From: an uncultured Gelidibacter sp.
GTDB taxonomy: Bacteria > Bacteroidota > Bacteroidia > Flavobacteriales > Flavobacteriaceae
Direction: 5' to 3'
NCBI RefSeq assembly: GCF_947500795.1
Contig: NZ_CANMTE010000006.1
Location: forward strand, 1 to 64,000
Length of the DNA stretch: 64,000 nt
Each line of letters opens with the position of its first letter. Positions within the stretch are counted from its first letter, which is position 1. A program made the position numbers and the translations under genes. Shown here piece by piece: positions 26,056 through 33,572 of this stretch. The notes under the pieces were generated by a model that saw only the letters and a list, made by a program, of their open reading frames with translations, was not told the origin of the DNA and did not search any database.

Positions 26056-28185
26056 ATGAAACTTATTAAATTTTTAGTTCTTTTTGTTACGCTTCAAGTT
26101 TCTGCCCAACAAGGAGGAATGTGGATTCCGTCCTTACTTCAGGGTATGAATGAAACTGAAATGCAAAGTCTTGGCAGTAAATTGACTGCAAAAGATATTT
26201 ATGATGTTAATAATTCAAGTTTAAAAGATGCCATTGGGCATTTTAATGGCGGTTGTACCAGTGAGGTCATTTCGCCAAAAGGCTTGATTTTAACGAACCA
26301 TCACTGTGGATTTAGTCAAATCCAATCGCATTCATCCTTAGAAAACGATTATCTGAAAAACGGATTTTGGGCCAAAACTCTTAGTGAAGAACTGCCTAAC
26401 GAAGGATTGTTTGTTGAGTTTATCGTCAGAATAGAAGACGTTACAAAACAAGTTTTAGAAGGTGTTACTGCTGATATGTCAGACAGAGAGCAACAAGCCA
26501 AAAGAGGAAGTAACAGTACTGCCATTGAAAAAGCAGCAAAGAAAGAAGAGTGGCAAGACACTAAAATAAAAGCGTTTTACAAAGGCAACCAATATTTCCT
26601 TTTCGTTACGGAACGTTATGAAGATGTGAGATTGGTAGGCACGCCACCATCAAGTATTGGAAAGTTTGGATCTGATACTGATAACTGGGTGTGGCCACGT
26701 CATACAGGCGATTTCTCAATGTTTAGAATTTACGCCGATAAAAATAACCGTCCAGCAAAATATTCTAAGGATAACGTGCCGTTTACACCAAAACACTTCT
26801 TACCTGTTTCATTAGATGGAATTAGTGAAGATGATTTTACGATGGTTTTTGGGTTCCCAGGAACAACGGACGAATATTTGCCTGCCGTTGCAGTAGCGCA
26901 AACAGTAGAGAAAATCAATCCTAAAACTATTGCGATTAGAGAGGCTGCTTTAAAGGTGATTGATGCCAATATGAAAGCGGATGATCAAATCAGAATCCAA
27001 TATGCTTCAAAACAAGCGCGTATCGCAAATGCATGGAAAAAATGGATTGGTGAGAATTTAGGAATTGAAAAAAGTGGTGCTATCGGCATTAAAAAAGCAC
27101 AGGAAGCTGAATTCACAAAACAGTTAAAGGCTAAAGGATTGGATGGTAAATACGGACAGGTTTTACCAGAACTTGAACGTCTATACAATGAAATTGAAGA
27201 TGTGAATGTGAAGCGTCGTAGTTTTATTGAGGTCTTTTTAAGAACTAATGAATTGACTCCTGTAATCTTTAATCTTGCGCAACTTGAAGGTGCAGCGGCT
27301 AATGGAGAAGAAACTTTTGAGAAACAAAGAGATGCTAATATAGGTCGATTAAAAGGTATTTATAAAGATTATAACGCTACTGTAGATAGAGGCGTTTTCG
27401 AATCTGTAATGCCTTTGTATACTGATAATGTTGATGCCACTATTTACGATAAAACTGCCTTTACTAACTTGGATAGTGCATTAAAAGTGTTGGAAGGTAC
27501 TTCATCAGAAGTGTTAGAGAAATTAAATAATGATGCGGCATATCAATATTTAAAACCTTTTATCATTGAATTTTATACCGTTATAGAACCAAAATTCCAA
27601 GAGCTTAACCCGCAGATTAATGCGCTTGAGCAACAATACATGACCGCATTAATGGAAGTGTTGCCAGAGCAACGTTATTTCCCAGATGCTAACGGAACCT
27701 TGCGCGTTACCTACGGAAAGGTTAAAGGCTATGAGCCTAGAGATGCAGTATATTATGAGCCTGTAACCTATTTAGATGGTGTTATGGAGAAATATGTGCC
27801 TGGCGATTATGAATTTGATGTGCCTGAAAAATTACAGCAATTATATGCAGATAAAGATTTCGGTCAGTATGCAGATGCTTCAGGGAAAGTGCCAGTGAAT
27901 TTTATCGGAACAAACCACACCACCGGAGGAAATTCTGGTAGTCCAGCAATTGATGCCCACGGAAACTTAGTCGGTTTAAATTTTGACCGTGTTTGGGAAG
28001 GTACGATGAGCGATATTTATTACGATCCAGAAATTTGTAGAAACATTATGGTCGATTTGCGCTATGTGTTGTTTATTGTTGATAAATACGCTGGTGCAAA
28101 ACACTTAATTGATGAAATGACTTTGGTGCACCCAAAGACTAATAAAAAGTCTGGCAAAACTAAAAAAGCCAAGAAGAGCAAATAA
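26056..28185 (+). CDS. S46 family dipeptidyl-peptidase, DPP11-like
   Basis: This is a 709-residue secreted serine exopeptidase (signal peptide ending VSAQQ) that removes N-terminal dipeptides in the periplasm. The trypsin-like triad is visible: His at 82-83 (LTNHHCGF), Asp in WPRHTGDFS, and Ser627 (TGGNSGSPAI). Arg645 lies 18 residues after the Ser (GLNFDRVW); in characterised S46 enzymes, Arg here marks DPP11, which prefers Asp/Glu at P1, while Gly marks DPP7. The last 20 residues form a Lys-rich tail (KKSGKTKKAKKSK), not a typical sorting signal. Single gene with its own promoter and terminator. Confidence 0.93.
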   Translation: MKLIKFLVLFVTLQVSAQQGGMWIPSLLQGMNETEMQSLGSKLTAKDIYDVNNSSLKDAIGHFNGGCTSEVISPKGLILTNHHCGFSQIQSHSSLENDYLKNGFWAKTLSEELPNEGLFVEFIVRIEDVTKQVLEGVTADMSDREQQAKRGSNSTAIEKAAKKEEWQDTKIKAFYKGNQYFLFVTERYEDVRLVGTPPSSIGKFGSDTDNWVWPRHTGDFSMFRIYADKNNRPAKYSKDNVPFTPKHFLPVSLDGISEDDFTMVFGFPGTTDEYLPAVAVAQTVEKINPKTIAIREAALKVIDANMKADDQIRIQYASKQARIANAWKKWIGENLGIEKSGAIGIKKAQEAEFTKQLKAKGLDGKYGQVLPELERLYNEIEDVNVKRRSFIEVFLRTNELTPVIFNLAQLEGAAANGEETFEKQRDANIGRLKGIYKDYNATVDRGVFESVMPLYTDNVDATIYDKTAFTNLDSALKVLEGTSSEVLEKLNNDAAYQYLKPFIIEFYTVIEPKFQELNPQINALEQQYMTALMEVLPEQRYFPDANGTLRVTYGKVKGYEPRDAVYYEPVTYLDGVMEKYVPGDYEFDVPEKLQQLYADKDFGQYADASGKVPVNFIGTNHTTGGNSGSPAIDAHGNLVGLNFDRVWEGTMSDIYYDPEICRNIMVDLRYVLFIVDKYAGAKHLIDEMTLVHPKTNKKSGKTKKAKKSK

Positions 28186-28207
28186 TTTGTGTTCTTAAAG
28201 AGGAAAG

Positions 28208-28239
28208 GCCCTTTCAATTGTTTGAAAGGGCTTTTTTTT
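28208..28239 (+). terminator. Terminator of the S46 peptidase gene
   Basis: A perfect ten-pair stem GCCCTTTCAA / TTGAAAGGGC with a four-base loop is followed by eight T. It lies 22 bp after the stop codon. Confidence 0.85.
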
Positions 28240-28253
28240 ATGTAATTACGCCA

Positions 28254-28724
28254 TCAAGTATTTTCACCTGTGGCGATAAATACAAGAATGTCATTAACGC
28301 ATCTGTCCAAGTCGTTTAAGATTTCCTTTGACCAAAACCGAAATACAGTATAGCCCATTTCAACTAGTTCTTGATTGACCTGTCTGTCGCGTTGCATGTT
28401 CCGTTCAATTTTGGGGATCCAAAATTTTCTATTGCTTTTAATGCTGTCTTTTCGCTCATCCCAATTGTAACCGTGCCAAAATTCGCTATCAATAAAAATG
28501 GCGAGTTTGTATTTCTTTATGGCGATATCCGGTTTGCCAGGTAATTGTTTGCTGTCTATACGATAGCGAATGTTTTTAGACCATAAGGCTTTCCTCAACA
28601 AAATTTCAGGTTTGGTGTTTTTACCACGAATTCGGCTCATTATTTTTGAGCGCTTTTTGGTGGTATAAAAACCAGATTCCTCGTTGAATCTTGGAACGAT
28701 TATATTGGGTTCATCATAGGCCAT
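28254..28724 (-). CDS. vsr: Vsr-family very short patch repair endonuclease, orphan
   Basis: The ATG at 28724 gives 156 residues; the frame extends to a TTG at 28736. Family motifs are SRIRGKNTKPE, the metal-binding Asp66 in LPGKPDIAI, and the catalytic region IFIDSEFWHGYNW with His84. Vsr nicks next to T:G mismatches that arise by deamination of 5-methylcytosine. No cytosine methyltransferase is present in the window. The zinc-binding cysteines of E. coli Vsr are replaced (Glu81 and Trp88 flank FWHGYN), as in many relatives. It may have a broader nicking role than the Dcm-linked enzyme. Confidence 0.88.
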   Translation of the reverse strand: MAYDEPNIIVPRFNEESGFYTTKKRSKIMSRIRGKNTKPEILLRKALWSKNIRYRIDSKQLPGKPDIAIKKYKLAIFIDSEFWHGYNWDERKDSIKSNRKFWIPKIERNMQRDRQVNQELVEMGYTVFRFWSKEILNDLDRCVNDILVFIATGENT

Positions 28725-28812
28725 AACACTATACAAGTTAGGGATTATTCAAGTGAATTGAAATGGCGCTGTAAATTTTAACATGCGTCTTGTAAATGCA
28801 ATGCGTAAAGTT

Positions 28813-28979
28813 TGTCAGTTCGAGTGTCCTGAAAGCTTCGGGGATGATTTGATTGAGAAAGATAATGTCAATGCTTTCAGGATGTATCGAGAACTTGTTA
28901 TTAGTACATTAAATGATTTATCACGCTTCTCGATACTATTTTCAATCACTGCCGTGCTTGAAAATCACTCGAAGTGACA
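28813..28979. repeat. 168-bp palindromic intergenic repeat, copy 1
   Basis: The ends are inverted repeats, TGTCAGTTCGAGTG and CACTCGAAGTGACA, with one mismatch. Inside are three nested hairpins: TCCTGAAAGC / GCTTTCAGGA (28827-28836, 28873-28882), TATCGAGAA / TTCTCGATA (28885-28893, 28927-28935) and ATTTTCAA / TTGAAAAT (28938-28945, 28958-28965). The whole can fold as a four-way junction. It encodes no protein. Confidence 0.85.
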
Positions 28980-28991
28980 GTAAGTAACGAT

Positions 28992-29159
28992 TGTCAGTTC
29001 GAGTGTCCTGAAAGCTATGGGAATTGTTTTGGTTGAGAATTATTAAGTTGAAGCTTTCGGGATGTATCGAGAACTTTTTGCTAATTCATATCGAGTTTTT
29101 ACACGCTTCTCGATACTATTTTCAATCACTGCCGTGCTTGAAAATCACTCGAAGTGACA
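28992..29159. repeat. 168-bp palindromic intergenic repeat, copy 2
   Basis: This is the second copy, in the same orientation, 12 bp after copy 1. The terminal inverted repeats and the right half (from TTCTCGATA) are nearly identical to copy 1. The loops of the left hairpins differ, as expected when only the stems are kept. The pair fills most of the 511-bp gap between vsr and ahcY, in which no gene is seen. Confidence 0.85.
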
Positions 29160-29177
29160 CTGTCTGTCAATATCATA

Positions 29178-29214
29178 AAAACAAAAAATCCCAAACATTA
29201 CTGCTTGGGATTTT
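29178..29214 (-). terminator. Terminator of ahcY
   Basis: On the minus strand, stem AAAATCCCAA / TTGGGATTTT with a ten-base loop is followed by a T-rich tract. It lies about 20 bp after the ahcY stop. Confidence 0.8.
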
Positions 29215-29235
29215 GAACTTATATTTTAAGGATTA

Positions 29236-30552
29236 TTAGTATCTGTAGTATTCTGGTTTGTAAGGACCTTCAACCGCAACTCCAATATATTCCGCTTGGT
29301 CTTCACGTAATTCAGTCAATTCAACTCCAATTTTTTCTAAGTGTAATTTAGCTACTTTTTCATCCAAATGCTTCGGCAACATATATACTTTATTCTCGTA
29401 AGCATCTCTGTTGGTCCACAATTCTATTTGTGCTAAAGTTTGGTTCGTAAATGAGTTACTCATTACAAAACTTGGGTGACCAGTAGCACATCCTAAGTTC
29501 ACCAATCGGCCTTCAGCCAAAATAATAATGTCTTTTCCGTTGATGGTATATTTATCAACTTGTGGTTTAATTTCAACTTTAGTATCACCGTAGTTTTTAT
29601 TCAACCAAGACATTTCGATTTCATTATCGAAGTGACCAATATTACAAACAACAGTTTTATCTTTCATCATTTCAAAGTGCTTCCCTTGAACGATGTCTTT
29701 ATTTCCGGTAGTCGTAATGACGATATCAGCATTAGCAACAACAGTCTCTAATTTTTTAACTTCAAAACCGTCCATCGCTGCTTGCAATGCACAAATTGGG
29801 TCGATTTCAGTGACGGTTACAATACTTCCAGCACCTTTAAAAGATGCAGCTGTACCTTTACCAACATCACCATAACCACAAACTACAACACGTTTACCCG
29901 CCAACATTAAGTCAGTCGCACGACGTACAGCATCTACTGCACTCTCGCGACAACCGTATTTGTTGTCAAATTTAGATTTCGTTACAGAATCATTTACGTT
30001 GATTGCAGGCATAGATAAAGTGCCATTTTTCATACGCTCATAAAGTCTGTGAACACCTGTAGTTGTTTCTTCAGAAAGTCCGTTAATGCCTTCCATCAAC
30101 TCAGGATATTTATCAAATACCATGTTGGTCAAATCGCCACCATCATCTAAAATCATGTTTAATGGCTTTCTGTCTTCACCAAAAAACAAGGTTTGCTCAA
30201 TACACCAGTTAAACTCTTCCTCAGTCATACCTTTCCAAGCGTACACAGGAATTCCAGCTTCAGCAATTGCCGCTGCTGCTTGATCTTGAGTAGAGAAAAT
30301 ATTACAAGAACTCCATGTTACTTCGGCACCAAGAGCAATTAAGGTTTCAATCAACACCGCCGTTTGAATGGTCATATGCAAACATCCTGCAATACGAGCA
30401 CCTTTAAGAGGTTGAGAATCGCCATATTCTTCACGTAGGCTCATCAACCCTGGCATTTCGGCTTCAGCTAGTTCAATTTCTTTTCTTCCCCAAGCCGCAA
30501 GTGACATGTCTTTGACTTTATAAGGTACGTAAGGCACTGTTTTAGTATTCAT
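29236..30552 (-). CDS. ahcY: Adenosylhomocysteinase
   Basis: This 438-residue NAD-dependent cytoplasmic enzyme splits S-adenosylhomocysteine to adenosine and homocysteine, removing the inhibitor made by methyltransferases. Motifs include the substrate region [26 protein letters not shown], the NAD fold [13 protein letters not shown], and the C-terminal tail ending KPEYYRY with the Lys/Tyr needed for cofactor binding. Length and order are normal. A hairpin-rich leader of about 115 nt precedes it, and a TATCTTTG box on the minus strand (30675-30682) is the likely -7 element. No match to the known SAH or SAM riboswitches was seen. Confidence 0.97.
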   Translation of the reverse strand: MNTKTVPYVPYKVKDMSLAAWGRKEIELAEAEMPGLMSLREEYGDSQPLKGARIAGCLHMTIQTAVLIETLIALGAEVTWSSCNIFSTQDQAAAAIAEAGIPVYAWKGMTEEEFNWCIEQTLFFGEDRKPLNMILDDGGDLTNMVFDKYPELMEGINGLSEETTTGVHRLYERMKNGTLSMPAINVNDSVTKSKFDNKYGCRESAVDAVRRATDLMLAGKRVVVCGYGDVGKGTAASFKGAGSIVTVTEIDPICALQAAMDGFEVKKLETVVANADIVITTTGNKDIVQGKHFEMMKDKTVVCNIGHFDNEIEMSWLNKNYGDTKVEIKPQVDKYTINGKDIIILAEGRLVNLGCATGHPSFVMSNSFTNQTLAQIELWTNRDAYENKVYMLPKHLDEKVAKLHLEKIGVELTELREDQAEYIGVAVEGPYKPEYYRY

Positions 30553-30590
30553 CTGTAATATTTTTTTTTGGATTCAATAAATGCAATCCT

Positions 30591-30635
30591 GTAATTCTCA
30601 CATTTCTAAACACACGTGGTTGTTTAAAGAATTAC
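30591..30635. promoter_or_regulatory. Long inverted repeat between ahcY and the PPTase gene
   Basis: The outer arms GTAATTCT / AGAATTAC (30591-30598, 30628-30635) enclose inner arms TAAACA / TGTTTA (30607-30612, 30621-30626), with CACGTG in the loop. In the ahcY transcript it would form a leader hairpin. As DNA it overlaps the -33 element of the rightward promoter, so it could be an operator for both genes. A second small stem (GGATT / AATCC, 30570-30589) follows in the ahcY leader. Confidence 0.45.
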
Positions 30636-30650
30636 ATAATTGTATATTTG
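30620..30650 (+). promoter_or_regulatory. Rightward promoter of the PPTase operon
   Basis: TTG (30620-30622), a 20-bp spacer and TATATTTG (30643-30650) match the Bacteroidota -33/-7 consensus in sequence and spacing. Transcription should start near 30657, about 50 bp before the ATG at 30706. Confidence 0.75.
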
Positions 30651-30674
30651 TTTCTATTATTCGTTTTGCGACTG

Positions 30675-30682
30675 CAAAGATA
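30675..30682 (-). promoter_or_regulatory. Leftward -7 box of ahcY
   Basis: On the minus strand this reads TATCTTTG, a full TAnnTTTG match. The expected start near 30668 lies past the rightward start near 30657, so the two 5' ends would overlap by about ten bases. No exact -33 TTG was found. Confidence 0.5.
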
Positions 30683-30705
30683 ATTAATAACTTCGAGAAA
30701 CTTAA

Positions 30706-31329
30706 ATGCCATTATATAAAACCCTTACTCCAAATTCACAAACTACTGTTAAAATCTGGAAAATTACGGAAAGCTATGAGGCACTACTTCAGACACTCAC
30801 GCTAAGAGACGAAAGTATGAGGCGTGTGTTGGGCATGAAAAGTGAGCTTCACCAACGCGGATTTTTAAGTGTGCGACATCTTTTGGCGGAATTTGGATAT
30901 ACAGACGCCGATTTATATTATGACGAAAATGGCAAACCACATCTAAAAGACGGTAAGTTCATCTCTATCACCCATTCATTCACATTTTCTGGAGTTATTG
31001 TAAGCGACACTGTGGTTGGTATTGATATCGAAAAACAACGTCAAAAAATAGGGGTTATCGCTCATAAGTTTATTGGTTATGAATTTGATTATTTAGTGAG
31101 TTCTGCTGAAGATTACATCAATAAACTGACTGTTATCTGGTGTATAAAAGAATCACTTTATAAATTATTTGCAACGCCGGGAATGTTATTTAGAGAACAT
31201 TTTTTGGTCATTCCTTTTATGGTGAAGGATGAAGAGACCATTGCGTGGATTGATTATAACGATAAAAAATACAGATATGAAACCCGTTTCTTTGAATTTG
31301 AAGGTTTTACCTGTGCTTATGTGTGTTGA
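30706..31329 (+). CDS. 4'-phosphopantetheinyl transferase superfamily protein
   Basis: The 207-residue enzyme transfers the phosphopantetheine arm of coenzyme A to a carrier protein. The Sfp-like motifs are present: SITHSFTF, GIDIEKQ near residue 105 with the Mg-binding Asp and Glu, and WCIKESLYKLF near residue 146. The length fits the F/KES subgroup, which serves acyl carrier protein or secondary-metabolite carriers. No polyketide or peptide synthase is in the window, so fatty-acid ACP is the likely target. It is the first gene after the promoter at 30620-30650, in an operon that appears to run to 35531. Confidence 0.88.
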   Translation: MPLYKTLTPNSQTTVKIWKITESYEALLQTLTLRDESMRRVLGMKSELHQRGFLSVRHLLAEFGYTDADLYYDENGKPHLKDGKFISITHSFTFSGVIVSDTVVGIDIEKQRQKIGVIAHKFIGYEFDYLVSSAEDYINKLTVIWCIKESLYKLFATPGMLFREHFLVIPFMVKDEETIAWIDYNDKKYRYETRFFEFEGFTCAYVC

Positions 31330-31399
31330 TTAATGTAGTAGTCGCCAGAAGATAAAAATCTATAAATGCTCACACTCAGATGTTTTAGAGCGAAAAAAT

Positions 31400-32146
31400 A
31401 TGCCTGTAGTTGTGAATAATCAAAAAGAAGTTTTTCAAAATATTGATGCCTCCATTACCAGAGGTGAGCGACTTTTGGCAATCCTGATAGATCCAGATAA
31501 AATGGAACTTGAAAGGGTTTCAGATTTCATGTCCAAAGTGAAAGCATCCATTGCTACCCATATTTTTGTAGGCGGTAGTACGGTTGACCCTTTTAAAACG
31601 GATGAATTAATACAAAAGCTGAAAGGCTTAACAGAATTGCCAATCGTCATTTTTCCTGGAGATGTTTCGCAATTGTCGTCACACGCAGATGCGTTGTTGT
31701 TTCTGTCTTTAGTGTCCGGAAGAAATCCTGAGTATTTAATTGGAAAGCAAATTGAAGCGGTTTCAGTATTAAGAACCATGAATATTGAGACAATTCCAAC
31801 AGGTTATTTACTCATAGAAAATGGTAAAGAAACTGCTGTAGAACGCGTCACCAAAACGAAACCGTTATCCCGACATGACATTCAGCATATTGTTGATACT
31901 GCTGTAGCATCGCAATTGTTGGGTATGAAATGCATTTATTTGGAAGCAGGAAGCGGCGCGATAGAGCCTATTACTGCAGATATTATTCAAGCGGTAAAAG
32001 AAGAATTGACCATCCCGTTAATTATTGGCGGAGGCATTACTTCTAAACAACAACTCGACAATGCGTATGATGCTGGAGCAGATTTGGTAGTGATTGGAAC
32101 AGCATTTGAAGAAAATGCATCATTCTTTGAAGAATTAAACATATAA
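31400..32146 (+). CDS. Geranylgeranylglyceryl/heptaprenylglyceryl-phosphate synthase family protein
   Basis: This 248-residue TIM-barrel prenyltransferase of the PcrB/GGGPS family (group II, common in Bacteroidota) joins a polyprenyl diphosphate to glycerol-1-phosphate. Seen motifs are LIDPDKME at the start, HIFVGGSTVD, VIFPGDVSQLS, YLEAGSGA and IIGGGITS for phosphate binding. It is cytoplasmic and membrane-associated. The product in Bacteroidota is not well defined, so chain length and substrate remain open. It lies 70 bp after the phosphopantetheinyl transferase. Confidence 0.9.
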   Translation: MPVVVNNQKEVFQNIDASITRGERLLAILIDPDKMELERVSDFMSKVKASIATHIFVGGSTVDPFKTDELIQKLKGLTELPIVIFPGDVSQLSSHADALLFLSLVSGRNPEYLIGKQIEAVSVLRTMNIETIPTGYLLIENGKETAVERVTKTKPLSRHDIQHIVDTAVASQLLGMKCIYLEAGSGAIEPITADIIQAVKEELTIPLIIGGGITSKQQLDNAYDAGADLVVIGTAFEENASFFEELNI

Positions 32147-32168
32147 TTTTGAACTAAATTAGAGTCTA

Positions 32169-32429
32169 ATGAAAATATCAGTGGAATTAACCTTAACGCC
32201 TTTACATGATGACTATGAACCGAGCATCATTCATTTTATAAAGAAACTAAGAGCGTCAGGACTTACGGTTTTAGAGAATCCTTTAAGTACTCAAGTGTAT
32301 GGTGATTATGATGAGGTAATGCAGCTGCTGACTACTGAGATTAAAGAAGCGTTTACACTCATTGAGCGCGGATTGCTTTATATGAAAATCGTTAAATCTG
32401 ACCGACACGACTATGAGCCTCATTTTTGA
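32169..32429 (+). CDS. Thiamine-binding protein, YkoF/MTH1187 family
   Basis: The 86-residue single-domain protein starts with a beta strand (KISVELTLTPL) and carries IIHFIKKLRASGLTV, ENPLSTQVYGDYDEVM and a C-terminal strand, matching the small MTH1187/YkoF fold (PF01910). Members characterised in other bacteria bind thiamine or its pyrimidine part. It is cytoplasmic. Its last 17 bp overlap the PnuC-type transporter gene, and a TPP riboswitch lies further on, so a thiamine role fits well. The exact ligand is inferred. Confidence 0.8.
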   Translation: MKISVELTLTPLHDDYEPSIIHFIKKLRASGLTVLENPLSTQVYGDYDEVMQLLTTEIKEAFTLIERGLLYMKIVKSDRHDYEPHF

Positions 32430-33045
32430 TTTTCTTTTTGGTCAATATTCCGGTTACGATACCATGGATATTGCTCTAGAAATAGTAGCGGTTATATTTG
32501 GGTTTCTTTCCGTATGGTGCTCCAAGCAAAATAATATTTGGGTGTTTCCAACAGGGATGATCAGTACGAGTATTTTCGTCTATTTACTGTTAAAATGGGA
32601 ACTGTTGGGAGATATGATGATCAACGCATATTATTTTATTATGAGCGTTTATGGTTGGTATATTTGGACAAGAAAAGTAGATGCAGATCATGTGACCCCA
32701 ATTTCAAAAACAACTGCTTGGGAACATAAAATGAGCGGTATTATCTTTTTGGCAACCCTTGGATTTGTGTTTGTTGTTTACAAATCCTTTGACAAATGGA
32801 CCAGTTGGATGGCGTATGTAGACACATTGACTACGGCGATATTTTTTGTGGGAATGTGGCTCATGGCACGACGTAAAGTTGAGAATTGGATCTATTGGAT
32901 TGTAGGAGACCTCATTTCAATCCCTCTTTATTTTTACAAAGGATTTACATTTACGAGTATACAGTATTTCGGATTTACGATTATTGCAATTTATGGATAT
33001 TTAGCATGGAAGAAAAGCTTAGACAAAACCCCTCAGATTGCATAA
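32413..33045 (+). CDS. PnuC/PnuT-type vitamin transporter
   Basis: The 210-residue membrane protein has about seven helices and the family pattern: WCSKQNNIWVFPTG, NAYYFIMSVYGWYIW and a late IYWIVGDLISIPLYFYKG. PnuC carriers take up nicotinamide riboside, while PnuT carriers, close relatives in Bacteroidota, take up thiamine. The overlapping thiamine-binding gene and the downstream TPP riboswitch favour PnuT. The following NadR-like kinase fits either vitamin. I call the family with confidence and thiamine with moderate confidence. Confidence 0.85.
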   Translation: MSLIFDFLFGQYSGYDTMDIALEIVAVIFGFLSVWCSKQNNIWVFPTGMISTSIFVYLLLKWELLGDMMINAYYFIMSVYGWYIWTRKVDADHVTPISKTTAWEHKMSGIIFLATLGFVFVVYKSFDKWTSWMAYVDTLTTAIFFVGMWLMARRKVENWIYWIVGDLISIPLYFYKGFTFTSIQYFGFTIIAIYGYLAWKKSLDKTPQIA

Positions 33046-33572
33046 AAGTGGTCTTGTTTGGTCCGGAATCAACTGGGAAAAGCACCTTGGCGAAGCAATT
33101 GGCACTACATTATAATACCGTTTTTGTGCCTGAATATTCGCGAATATATGCCGAAGCGCAGTTATTAGTTAGTAAAACGCTCACCAAAAATGATGTGTTG
33201 CCTATTGCTGAAGGACAAATGCAACTTGAAAATGAAGCGGCTCCTAAAGCTCATAAACTACTTATTTGCGATACAGATTTATTGGAAACCAAAGTCTATT
33301 CTGAATCTTATTATGACGGATTTTGTGATCCTATGTTAGAAAAATTTGCGATTGAAAATACATACGATCTCTATTTTTTGACTTATATTGATATTCCTTG
33401 GGAAGCGGATGATTTACGAGATAGACCCAATGATAGGGAGGTCATGTTTGAAGCATTTGAAAGTGCTTTGAAAAAATATAATAGGCCTTACGTAGTGTTG
33501 AAAGGATCTATGGAAGAACGTTTTAAAACCGCCAAAGACCACATTGATGAACTTTTAAAATTGAAAGTGTGA
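33006..33572 (+). CDS. NadR-like P-loop kinase, probable vitamin kinase
   Basis: The ATG at 33006 gives 188 residues and overlaps the transporter gene by 40 bp, so they are coupled. It has a Walker A motif (FGPESTGKSTLAKQLA), VPEYSRIYAEAQ, and LLICDTDLLETKVYSE, as in the ribosylnicotinamide-kinase domain of NadR. The NMN-adenylyltransferase domain of full NadR is absent. The kinase should trap whatever the PnuC-type carrier imports by phosphorylating it. Given the thiamine context this could be a thiamine kinase; nicotinamide riboside is the alternative. Confidence 0.8.
   Translation: MEEKLRQNPSDCIKVVLFGPESTGKSTLAKQLALHYNTVFVPEYSRIYAEAQLLVSKTLTKNDVLPIAEGQMQLENEAAPKAHKLLICDTDLLETKVYSESYYDGFCDPMLEKFAIENTYDLYFLTYIDIPWEADDLRDRPNDREVMFEAFESALKKYNRPYVVLKGSMEERFKTAKDHIDELLKLKV

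Noticed and set aside
28813-29159. Possible insertion sequence pair
   Set aside because: Terminal inverted repeats are present but there is no transposase frame in either 168-bp copy; better called palindromic repeats.
30553-30674. SAH or SAM riboswitch in the ahcY leader
   Set aside because: Hairpins exist, but none of the conserved blocks of the known SAH or SAM classes could be recognised.
32413-33572. Nicotinamide riboside uptake (PnuC-NadR) as the sole reading of this pair
   Set aside because: Not excluded, but the overlapping thiamine-binding gene and the downstream TPP riboswitch make thiamine the better first hypothesis.
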